Positions 7,334 to 13,081 of a DNA stretch of 13,081 nucleotides are shown piece by piece. The position numbers and the translations under genes are program-made. This DNA is from JAGQTE01 sp964648005 (GTDB lineage Bacteria > Actinomycetota > Acidimicrobiia > Acidimicrobiales > Acidimicrobilacustridaceae). Each line of letters opens with the position of its first letter. Within the stretch, counting starts at the first letter, position 1. The notes under the pieces are model-generated. The model saw only the letters and a list, made by a program, of their open reading frames with translations, did not search any database and was not told where the DNA came from. The stretch covers positions 1-13,081 of the forward strand of contig CAZYKR010000110.1 in NCBI GenBank assembly GCA_964648005.1. Direction: 5' to 3'.

Positions 7334-8368
7334 ATGCACGTCGACGAGCTCGGACCTCCCGACGCCGACGCCGTCGTCGTGCTGGTGCACGGGGTCGGCT
7401 TCGGCCCCGGCACCTTCGACGCGGTGGTCCGCCACCTCGTCACCCGGGCGCTGCAGGTGCGTCTGGTGACCCGGCCCGGCTACCTCGCCGGGGCGCCGTC
7501 GCCACCAGCTGTGGCGCCGCCCACGCTTCCCTCGTTCCAGGAGCAGGTCTCGATGCTCGCCTCTGTCGTCACCGACGCCGCCGGCCACCGTCCGCACCGC
7601 CGACCGGTCACGCTCGCCGGATGCAGCGGTGGCGCCACGCTGGCCCTGGCGGTGGCGCTGCGCCCCACGCCCGGCCTGACCGCCGCCGTGCTGCACGAAC
7701 CCCTCGTCGGCCCGGCGGCTCCGAGCCTCCACGCCGCCATCACTGCCAACGCCGCCCGCCTGGCCGAAACCCCCCGTTCCGGTAGTGCAGGCGGTCGCTT
7801 TGTCGACCGGTTGTCGCACCAGAACGAGGGAGGTTCCCCGTCCCCTGGTTCTGGTAGTGCAGGCGGTCGCCTTGTCGACCGGTTGCCGCACCAGAACGAG
7901 GGAGGTTCCCCGCCCGCTGGTTCTGGTAGTGCAGGTGGTCGGTTCGTCGACCGGTTGCCGCACCAGAACGAGGGGGATTCCCCGAACGACGAGGGTGGGG
8001 GTGACGACGTGGGAGTGGCGGCGTTCCTGGAGGGGATGGTCGGTGCCGACTCGTGGCGAGCCCTGCCGCCCGAGGTCCGGCGTGACGTGCTCGCCCACGC
8101 CGCCGTCGTCCGGGACGAGGTGCCGGACTTCGTCGCCTTCGCCCCGGCCGCCCTCGGCGCCTCCTCCACGACTCGGCTCGTGACCACGGTCGGCCGCCGC
8201 AGTGGACCCGCTCGCCAGGAGGTGGCTGACGTGCTCGCCGCCGCCGGTGCCGGGGTGGTCCCGATCGACGACGCCGGGCACCTGGTCCAGCTCGAGCAAC
8301 CCAAGGCGTGGGCCGACGTCGTCGCCGGTGTGGCGCTCGCCGGCGGTTCCGAAGGACTGCCGTCGTGA
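7334..8368 (+). CDS. Alpha/beta hydrolase with an in-frame triple repeat insertion
   Basis: This 344-residue protein has the alpha/beta-hydrolase fold. It shows the oxyanion motif HGVGFGPGTF (19-28), nucleophile elbow GCSGG with Ser98 (96-100), and catalytic His315 in DDAGHLVQLEQP. The usual Asp after strand 7 is not evident in LVTTVGRRSGP; Glu122 in LHEPL could serve instead, as in some family members. Residues 148-217, in the cap region, are three 24-residue repeats of the form SGSAGGRFVDRLPHQNEGG, encoded by palindromic DNA and clearly foreign to the fold. The start is supported only by a weak AGGA about 11 bases upstream. The stop overlaps the next gene (GTGA). It could release a ureide from an amide or ester precursor, but activity and substrate cannot be deduced. 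Confidence 0.82.
   Translation: MHVDELGPPDADAVVVLVHGVGFGPGTFDAVVRHLVTRALQVRLVTRPGYLAGAPSPPAVAPPTLPSFQEQVSMLASVVTDAAGHRPHRRPVTLAGCSGGATLALAVALRPTPGLTAAVLHEPLVGPAAPSLHAAITANAARLAETPRSGSAGGRFVDRLSHQNEGGSPSPGSGSAGGRLVDRLPHQNEGGSPPAGSGSAGGRFVDRLPHQNEGDSPNDEGGGDDVGVAAFLEGMVGADSWRALPPEVRRDVLAHAAVVRDEVPDFVAFAPAALGASSTTRLVTTVGRRSGPARQEVADVLAAAGAGVVPIDDAGHLVQLEQPKAWADVVAGVALAGGSEGLPS
7776..7984. repeat. Three tandem 72-bp palindromic (REP/BIME-like) units inside the hydrolase gene
   Basis: Three units begin at 7776, 7848 and 7920, with an exact 72-bp period. Each is a hairpin candidate. The outer arms are GTTCTGGT and ACCAGAAC (7848-7855/7890-7897 and 7920-7927/7962-7969; unit 1 has one mismatch). The inner arms are CGGTCG/CGACCG (7864-7869/7876-7881), reduced to GGTCG/CGACC plus a T-G pair in unit 3. 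Because 72 is a multiple of 3 the host gene stays open. The layout resembles an invasive palindromic repeat more than protein-driven duplication. Confidence 0.85.
8351..8356 (+). promoter_or_regulatory. Shine-Dalgarno (GAAGGA) fixing the GTG start at 8365
   Basis: GAAGGA lies 8 bases before GTG 8365, which overlaps the upstream TGA. It supports this start for the catalytically dead paralogue over in-frame upstream starts, and shows that the gene is still equipped for translation. Confidence 0.65.
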
Positions 8369-9021
8369 GCGCCTCCACGGCGCCGATTGCGGCCGACCCC
8401 TACACGTGGCCGTGGGATGGGGCGCCGGACCCGACCCGCTTGGTGCTCGTCGCCGCCGGATGGGACACGCACTGGCGGGCTCGCACGCTCGACCCCGACG
8501 GCACCGAGCAGGCCGTGGCCACGCTGGCGGCCGCCGTCGTCGCACTCGGCGGCTCGACGCTGTGGCTGGTGCACGACCGTCCGCCGCGCGCCCCGGTGAC
8601 GGCGCCCGACCCCACGCCGCTGGCGCCGGTCGGCGTGGCGGAGGCCGCGCCCGACCAGGTCGCGGTCGTCACCGCCGCCGGCATCGACGGCTTCTGCGAC
8701 GGCCCGCTGGCGTCGATCCTGCGCCGCTCCGGCCGCGACCAGCTCCTGCTCGTCGGCCACGGCCTCGAGGCCACCGTCCACTCGACGATGCGCAGCGCCA
8801 ACGATCGCGGCCTCGAGTGCCTGCTGGTCACCGACGCCGCCGGCGCGCTCGATCCCGGCACCGCCGGAAGTGCCGTCAGCTCGGTGACGATGAGCGGCGG
8901 CATCTTCGGCGCCGTCGCCCCGCTCGCCGACGTGCTCCCCGGCCTCGGCGCCGCACCGCCGCCCGACCCGACCCCGACCGCATCCCCGCACGCATCCCCG
9001 CACGCCCTGGAGGCCCCATGA
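8365..9021 (+). CDS. Cysteine-hydrolase (isochorismatase-like) paralogue lacking the catalytic triad
   Basis: This 218-residue protein is clearly related to its downstream neighbour: ADPYTWPWDG against ADPYAWPYDG, TMRSANDRGLECLL against TMRDANDRGYECLL, and GGIFGAVAP against GGVFGAVAP. Aligning the two by eye, the neighbour's Asp51, Lys157 and Cys190 correspond to Ala30, Ala104 and Thr137, and its substrate-site Gln230 to Ser177. No cysteine-hydrolase chemistry is therefore expected. The substrate-gate region after the first strand is shortened by roughly 30 residues. The frame is intact, it has a ribosome site, and it is coupled at both ends (GTGA, ATGA), so it does not look like a decaying pseudogene. 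A regulatory or structural subunit for the active enzyme, or a binding protein, is likely. The tail (about 196-218) is Pro/Ala/His-rich from a 12-bp duplication. Confidence 0.85.
   Translation: MSASTAPIAADPYTWPWDGAPDPTRLVLVAAGWDTHWRARTLDPDGTEQAVATLAAAVVALGGSTLWLVHDRPPRAPVTAPDPTPLAPVGVAEAAPDQVAVVTAAGIDGFCDGPLASILRRSGRDQLLLVGHGLEATVHSTMRSANDRGLECLLVTDAAGALDPGTAGSAVSSVTMSGGIFGAVAPLADVLPGLGAAPPPDPTPTASPHASPHALEAP
8980..9003 (+). repeat. Perfect 12-bp tandem duplication in the dead paralogue's tail
   Basis: GCATCCCCGCAC occurs twice back to back (8980-8991, 8992-9003), encoding the ASPHASPH run near the C-terminus. It is a multiple of 3 and keeps the frame. Confidence 0.8.
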
Positions 9022-9767
9022 CGACCACGACCTCGACCGACGCCGACCCAACGACAGCGACGCCGACCCCGGCGGCCACGACGACGTACGGCACCGTCGA
9101 CGCCGATCCCTACGCCTGGCCCTACGACGGCACGGTCGATCCGGCGCGTACGGCGCTCGTGCTCATCGACTGGCAGACCGACTTCTGCGGACCGGGTGGC
9201 TACGTCGACGCCATGGGCTACGACCTCAACCTCACCCGGGCCGGCCTCGAGCCGACGGCTCGGGTGCTGGCGGCGTGCCGGGCGGCGGGCTTCGCCATCG
9301 TGCACACGCGTGAGGGCCACCTGCCCGACCTGTCGGACTGCCCGCCGAACAAGCTGTGGCGGTCCAAGGGCATCGGTGCGGGCATCGGGGACTCCGGGCC
9401 GTGCGGCCGCATCCTCGTGCGCGGCGAGCCGGGCTGGGAGATCGTGCCCGAGGTGGCGCCGATCGCCGGCGAGACCATCATCGACAAGCCGGGTAAGGGA
9501 TCGTTCTACGCCACCGAGCTCGACCTGATCCTGCGCACCAAGGGCATCACCCACCTGATCTTCACCGGCATCACCACCGACGTCTGCGTGCACACCACGA
9601 TGCGCGACGCCAACGACCGCGGCTACGAGTGCCTGTTGCTCAGCGACTGCACCGGCGCCACCGACGTCGGCAACTACGAGGCGGCCTTGAAGATGGTCAC
9701 GATGCAGGGCGGCGTGTTCGGGGCGGTGGCCCCGTCGGCGGCGCTGCTCGACGTGCTCGGCGCATGA
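9018..9767 (+). CDS. biuH: Cysteine hydrolase, biuret-hydrolase-like
   Basis: This 249-residue amidohydrolase of the isochorismatase-like cysteine hydrolase family predictably converts biuret and water to allophanate and ammonia in the cytoplasm. Catalytic Asp51 (LVLIDWQTDFCG), Lys157 (IIDKPGKGSF) and Cys190 (TGITTDVCVHTTM) are intact. Their spacing, and that of Gln230 (TMQGG), equals that of Asp36, Lys142, Cys175 and Gln215 of the characterised Rhizobium biuret hydrolase as I recall it (constant offset 15). Features such as DADPYAWPYDG, GYVDAMGYDL, THREGH-like HTREGH and GPCGRILVRGEPGW also fit that clade. The first 27 residues are a Thr/Ala-rich extension. GGAGG at 9009-9013 serves the ATG. 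It is coupled to the dead paralogue upstream and to allophanate hydrolase downstream. Triuret or another ureide is an alternative substrate. Confidence 0.82.
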   Translation: MTTTTSTDADPTTATPTPAATTTYGTVDADPYAWPYDGTVDPARTALVLIDWQTDFCGPGGYVDAMGYDLNLTRAGLEPTARVLAACRAAGFAIVHTREGHLPDLSDCPPNKLWRSKGIGAGIGDSGPCGRILVRGEPGWEIVPEVAPIAGETIIDKPGKGSFYATELDLILRTKGITHLIFTGITTDVCVHTTMRDANDRGYECLLLSDCTGATDVGNYEAALKMVTMQGGVFGAVAPSAALLDVLGA

Positions 9768-11689
9768 CCCCGCTGGCCGCCGCCCGGTCGATCGCCGCCT
9801 GGCGGGGATCGTTCGCCGACCTGCTCGACGAGGCCCAGGCGTATGCCGACGACCTGGTGCGCGGCGTCGACCACACCGATGACGGCGCCACCTGGATCAC
9901 CCGGGTGTCGCGCGACGACGTGCGGGCGCGCGTGGCCGACGTGGTGGCGCGCTGGCATGCCGAAGGACCCGACGCCCTGCCGTTGGCCGGTGTGCCGTTC
10001 GGGGTGAAGGACAACATCGACGTGGCGGGCCTGCCGACGACCGCCGGCTGTCCGGCCTTCGCACGGGTCCCGACGACCTCCGCGCCGGTGGTCGAGCGAC
10101 TCGAGGCGGCAGGCGCCGTCTGCGTCGGCAAGACGAACCTCGACCAGTTCGCCACCGGGCTCGTCGGCACGCGCTCGCCCTACGGGGTGCCTCGCAACCC
10201 GATCGACCCGCTGCTGGTGCCCGGCGGGTCGTCGAGCGGGTCGGGAGTCGCCGTCGCCACCGGTGCGGTCGCCTTCGCGCTCGGCACCGACACCGCCGGC
10301 TCCGGGCGCGTGCCGGCGGCGATGACCGGCATCGTCGGGCTCAAGCCCCGCACCGGTGTCCTGCCCTCGGCCGGCGTGATCCCGGCGGTCGCCAGCCTCG
10401 ACTGCGTGTCGGTCTTCGCCCGCACCGTCGCCGACGCCGACGCCGTCTTCGCCGTGCTCAACGGTCCGGGCGGCGGGTGGTCGGGCTACGCGGGTCCCGT
10501 GCGCATCGGCGTGCCGGACGCGGCGTCGTTGGCGATCCTCGACGAGGTGGACCGGTGCACGTGGCGCGCCACCGTGGCGGCGCTGCGCTCGGCAGCGGCG
10601 GCCGACGGTGCGGACGTCGACGTCGTCGAGGTCGATGTGGCCTCGTTCGTCGCCGTCGGCGAGCTGCTCTACGGCGGCCCCTGGGTGGCCGAGCGCGACG
10701 TGGCGGTGGGCGCCTTCATCGACGAGCACCCCGACGCGGTCGACGCCGTGGTGCGCGACACGATCCTGGCGAGCCGACGCTGGTCGGCCGCCGACGCCTA
10801 CCGCGCCCGGGATCGCCTGCAGGAGCTGGCGGCGCGGTGCGCGCCAGCGTGGGCGGTGGCCGACGTGCTGGCCGTGCCCACCGTGCCCCGTCCCGTCACG
10901 ATCGCCGAAGTGCGGCGCGATCCGGTGGGCGTCAACGCCGAGCTCGGGCGGTTCACGAACTTCGTCAACCTGCTCGGCTTGGCAGCGCTGGCCGTGCCGG
11001 GAGCGACTCGCCGCGACGGCGCGCCGACCGGCGTGAGCCTGCTGGCGCCGGCGGGACTCGAGCCGACGCTGGTGCGCGCCGCCGGCCTGCTCGACGCCGC
11101 CCCGACCTCCGGTGGTGGCGGCGCCGATCGCCTGGGGTCCTCCGGTGGTGCCGGTCGGGCAGTCACGGCCGACGGTCGCAGGGCTGAGGCCATCGACGGT
11201 GGATCGGCCGACGCCGAGGCGTTGCGTCCCGCCCCCGGTCGGGTGCTGCTGGCGGTCGTCGGGGCGCACCTGACGGGCCTGCCCTTCAACGACAAGCTCA
11301 CCGGTCGGGGTGGGGTGCTGGTCGCACGCACGACCACCGCGGCGTCCTATCGCCTGTGGGCCCTCACGCATCTCGACCCCGTCCGTCCCGCGCTCGAACG
11401 GATCGACGGCCGACGGGCGCCCGACGCCACACGCGACGACGCGCCCGGTGCCGCGCCCAGTGACGCGCCCGGCGTGGCCGTCGAGTGCGAGGTGTGGAGT
11501 GTGGACCACACCGCCCTCGGGCAGATCGTGGCCGAGGTGGCATCGCCGCTGGCGATCGGCACGGTCGAGCTCGCCTCGGGTCAGTGGGTGACGGGCTTCG
11601 TCTGCGAACCAGGCGGGATCGGCGACGCCGTCGACATCTCGGTGTGGGGCGGGTGGCGCGCCTGGCTCGCCGCAGCGACGACAGGCTGA
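9764..11689 (+). CDS. atzF: Allophanate hydrolase (amidase-signature domain plus C-terminal domain)
   Basis: This 641-residue enzyme predictably hydrolyses allophanate to ammonia and CO2, consuming the product of the preceding gene. The amidase-signature domain (about 1-460) carries the Ser-cisSer-Lys triad: Lys82 (GVKDNIDVAGLPTTAG), Ser156 (GGSSSGSG) and Ser180 (TDTAGSGRVPA). Spacings of 74 and 24 match Lys91/Ser165/Ser189 of AtzF as I recall it. GLKPRTGVLPSAGVIPAVAS and RFTNFVNLLGLAALAVP are typical of allophanate hydrolases. After a Gly/Ala-rich linker (about 463-515) comes the family's C-terminal domain, starting LLAVVGAHLTGLPFNDKL and ending APL-type ASPLAIGTVELASG...GFVCEPGG. That domain is interrupted by an Ala/Asp/Pro-rich insert near residues 549-566. 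No biotin-dependent urea carboxylase is nearby, so the AtzF-type role fits better. The ATG overlaps the upstream stop (ATGA). Confidence 0.9.
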   Translation: MTPLAAARSIAAWRGSFADLLDEAQAYADDLVRGVDHTDDGATWITRVSRDDVRARVADVVARWHAEGPDALPLAGVPFGVKDNIDVAGLPTTAGCPAFARVPTTSAPVVERLEAAGAVCVGKTNLDQFATGLVGTRSPYGVPRNPIDPLLVPGGSSSGSGVAVATGAVAFALGTDTAGSGRVPAAMTGIVGLKPRTGVLPSAGVIPAVASLDCVSVFARTVADADAVFAVLNGPGGGWSGYAGPVRIGVPDAASLAILDEVDRCTWRATVAALRSAAAADGADVDVVEVDVASFVAVGELLYGGPWVAERDVAVGAFIDEHPDAVDAVVRDTILASRRWSAADAYRARDRLQELAARCAPAWAVADVLAVPTVPRPVTIAEVRRDPVGVNAELGRFTNFVNLLGLAALAVPGATRRDGAPTGVSLLAPAGLEPTLVRAAGLLDAAPTSGGGGADRLGSSGGAGRAVTADGRRAEAIDGGSADAEALRPAPGRVLLAVVGAHLTGLPFNDKLTGRGGVLVARTTTAASYRLWALTHLDPVRPALERIDGRRAPDATRDDAPGAAPSDAPGVAVECEVWSVDHTALGQIVAEVASPLAIGTVELASGQWVTGFVCEPGGIGDAVDISVWGGWRAWLAAATTG

Positions 11690-11693
11690 CGGC

Positions 11694-11699
11694 TAGGTT
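11694..11699 (+). promoter_or_regulatory. Candidate -10 for the ClC gene (leaderless)
   Basis: TAGGTT, matching TAnnnT, lies 7 bases before the ATG at 11707 within the 17-bp gap. There is no Shine-Dalgarno sequence and no terminator after the allophanate hydrolase gene, so read-through from upstream is also possible. Confidence 0.4.
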
Positions 11700-11706
11700 C
11701 CCCGGC

Positions 11707-13081
11707 ATGCAGCGGGGGGGTCCAGCACGTAACCCGAAGCGCCCGGCGGGCAACCGCAACCGCAAGCGTCCGGGTGCCGCCGATCCCGGCCTGTACGTGT
11801 CGATCGCGGCGTCGGCGGTCATGGCGCTGGCGGGTGCGCTGGTCACCGTGGCCTTCGTGTGGGTCCTGCGCCAGGTGCACACGCTGCTGTGGGAGGAGCT
11901 CCCAGGCGCCTTCGGCTTCAACGCCGAGGCGCTGCCGCTGGTGTTCGTCGTGGCGATGTGCACGGTGGGCGGCGTGCTCGTCGGGGTCTGCCGCCACTAC
12001 CTGGGCGAGTACCCGGTCAGCCTCGAGCGCGCCGTCGACGAGTTCCGCGAGACCCGCAGCTTCGACTACCAGCACATCCCGCAGGCCATCGTGGCGAGCC
12101 TCGTGGCGCTGGGCTTCGGTGCCGCCCTCGGCCCCGAGGCGGCACTGGTCGCCGTCGTCGGTGGGCTGTCGTCGCTGCTGGCGCAGCGCATCCACGCCAA
12201 CGCCGAGCACGCCACCGCCGTGGGCTACCTGGGCGTGTCGGGTGCGCTCGGCGCGGTGTTCGGACCGGGCGTCGCCGCTGTGCCCATCGAGGAGGTGGCC
12301 GAGTCCGGCGGAGCGGCCGAGCGCGACCAGCGCCTGTGGCTCGTGCTGCCGGGCATCGCCGCCGCCGCCGTCGGCTGGTTCGTGCTCCGCTCGATCGACG
12401 GCGTCTCCAACTACTTCGCCTTCAACTGGCCCACGTACGACTTCGCGCCGGTCGACCTGGTGTGGGCGCTCCTGGCGACGGCGGCGGCGGTGCTGGCCGT
12501 CGTGGTGTTCAGCGCCGTCGGCCAGGCGATCGACGTGGCGCTGGAGGGCATCGCCGCCAACAAGATCCTCGTGTCCACGATCGGCGGGGTGGGGCTCGGG
12601 CTGCTCGGCGCGTGGTCGTCGCTGATGCTGTTCTCCGGGCACGAGGGCATCCAGCTCGTGATGGACGACGCCACCATCACCACGGGCTTCGCGCTGGCGC
12701 TCGTCGGCGGCAAGGTGCTCGCCACCAGCTTGTGCCTGTCGACCGGATGGAAGGGCGGGCGCTTCTTCCCGATGATGTTCGTCGGCGCCGCCGTGGGCAT
12801 GGCGGTGGCGTCGATCTCGGAGTCGGCGGTGACCCCGGTCGTCGCCGCCGGGATGAGCGCCTGCGTGGCGGCATTGCTGCGCAAGCCCATCCCGGCGTTG
12901 GTGTTCATGGTGCTCGTGCTGCCGTCCTCGGCGTGGGTGTTCGCCGCCGTCGGCTGCCTGGCCGGCGGCGTCGCCGCCACGCGCATCTTCGAGCGCCTCG
13001 GCACCGATCCCGCCACCGGCGACGATGCGGCTGCGGTCGACGCCGCCGCCGATGCCGGGAGCGTCGATGCCGGCGATGACG
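11707..13081 (+). CDS. ClC-family chloride channel/antiporter, 3' end outside the window
   Basis: An open frame runs from ATG 11707 to the right edge (458 codons, no stop). The protein starts with a basic, Arg/Lys/Pro-rich cytoplasmic tail (about 28 residues), followed by around ten hydrophobic segments. ClC hallmarks are AALGPEAAL (139-147) at the anion-selectivity/gate loop, GWKGGRFFP (347-355) for the GxFxP motif, and GMSACVAALLRKPIP after it. The external gating Glu of canonical GREGP loops is replaced by Leu here (LGPE), with a Glu after the Pro instead; this variant occurs in some bacterial ClC relatives. The visible end is Ala/Asp-rich and probably cytoplasmic. A run of seven G (11714-11720) just after the start is a possible slippage site. 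Its link to ureide metabolism is unclear; it may be an independent gene. Confidence 0.85.
   Translation, partial: MQRGGPARNPKRPAGNRNRKRPGAADPGLYVSIAASAVMALAGALVTVAFVWVLRQVHTLLWEELPGAFGFNAEALPLVFVVAMCTVGGVLVGVCRHYLGEYPVSLERAVDEFRETRSFDYQHIPQAIVASLVALGFGAALGPEAALVAVVGGLSSLLAQRIHANAEHATAVGYLGVSGALGAVFGPGVAAVPIEEVAESGGAAERDQRLWLVLPGIAAAAVGWFVLRSIDGVSNYFAFNWPTYDFAPVDLVWALLATAAAVLAVVVFSAVGQAIDVALEGIAANKILVSTIGGVGLGLLGAWSSLMLFSGHEGIQLVMDDATITTGFALALVGGKVLATSLCLSTGWKGGRFFPMMFVGAAVGMAVASISESAVTPVVAAGMSACVAALLRKPIPALVFMVLVLPSSAWVFAAVGCLAGGVAATRIFERLGTDPATGDDAAAVDAAADAGSVDAGDD

Noticed and set aside
7776..7984. CRISPR array
   Set aside because: The units are contiguous 72-bp near-identical copies within an open frame, with no alternating unique spacers and no cas genes nearby.
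8365..9021. Simple pseudogene of the biuret hydrolase
   Set aside because: There is no frameshift or stop, the ribosome site is present, and the start and stop overlap both neighbours. A maintained pseudoenzyme fits better, although recent inactivation cannot be excluded.
9674..11509. 611-codon open frame on the minus strand across the allophanate hydrolase gene
   Set aside because: It is a shadow frame opposite a full-length amidase with intact catalytic residues; its composition is low-complexity.

Overview
The window is a very GC-rich, densely packed bacterial segment. Most gene junctions are 4-bp ATGA/GTGA overlaps, leader sequences are very short or absent, and the ABC, FCD-GntR and ClC proteins look actinobacterial. 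A high-GC actinomycete (Actinomycetota, possibly Acidimicrobiia) is the best guess, but nothing here fixes the genus.

Left part (1-1326): the N-terminus of a short-chain dehydrogenase runs off the left edge on the minus strand. It is preceded by a small VOC/glyoxalase-fold protein on the same strand. A second short-chain dehydrogenase is transcribed divergently from a 33-bp shared promoter region. The 280-bp gap that follows (1327-1606) holds a weak terminator, overlapping inverted repeats and phased direct repeats, then the promoter of the main cluster.

Centre (1607-7239): a GntR/FCD regulator is translationally coupled to a complete BMP-type ABC importer: a double ATPase, two permeases and, after a 74-bp gap with C-rich repeats, the lipoprotein receptor. 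A strong hairpin (7246-7304) closes this unit.

Right part (7334-11689): four overlapping genes encode an alpha/beta hydrolase carrying three 72-bp palindromic repeats in frame, a cysteine-hydrolase paralogue lacking every catalytic residue, an intact biuret-hydrolase-like cysteine hydrolase, and a two-domain allophanate hydrolase. A ClC-family channel/antiporter gene begins 17 bp later and runs off the right edge.

Together the central and right parts read as a nitrogen-scavenging module. The BMP importer would bring in a ureide- or nucleobase-like compound; the BiuH-like enzyme would convert biuret (or a close relative) to allophanate and ammonia; the AtzF-like enzyme would finish allophanate to ammonia and CO2; the GntR protein would sense substrate. 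Enzyme family assignments are well supported by motifs. The transported substrate and the roles of the alpha/beta hydrolase and of the catalytically dead paralogue are unknown. The most unusual items are the dead paralogue, the repeat invasion of the alpha/beta hydrolase gene, and the operator-like palindrome at the start of the regulator gene.
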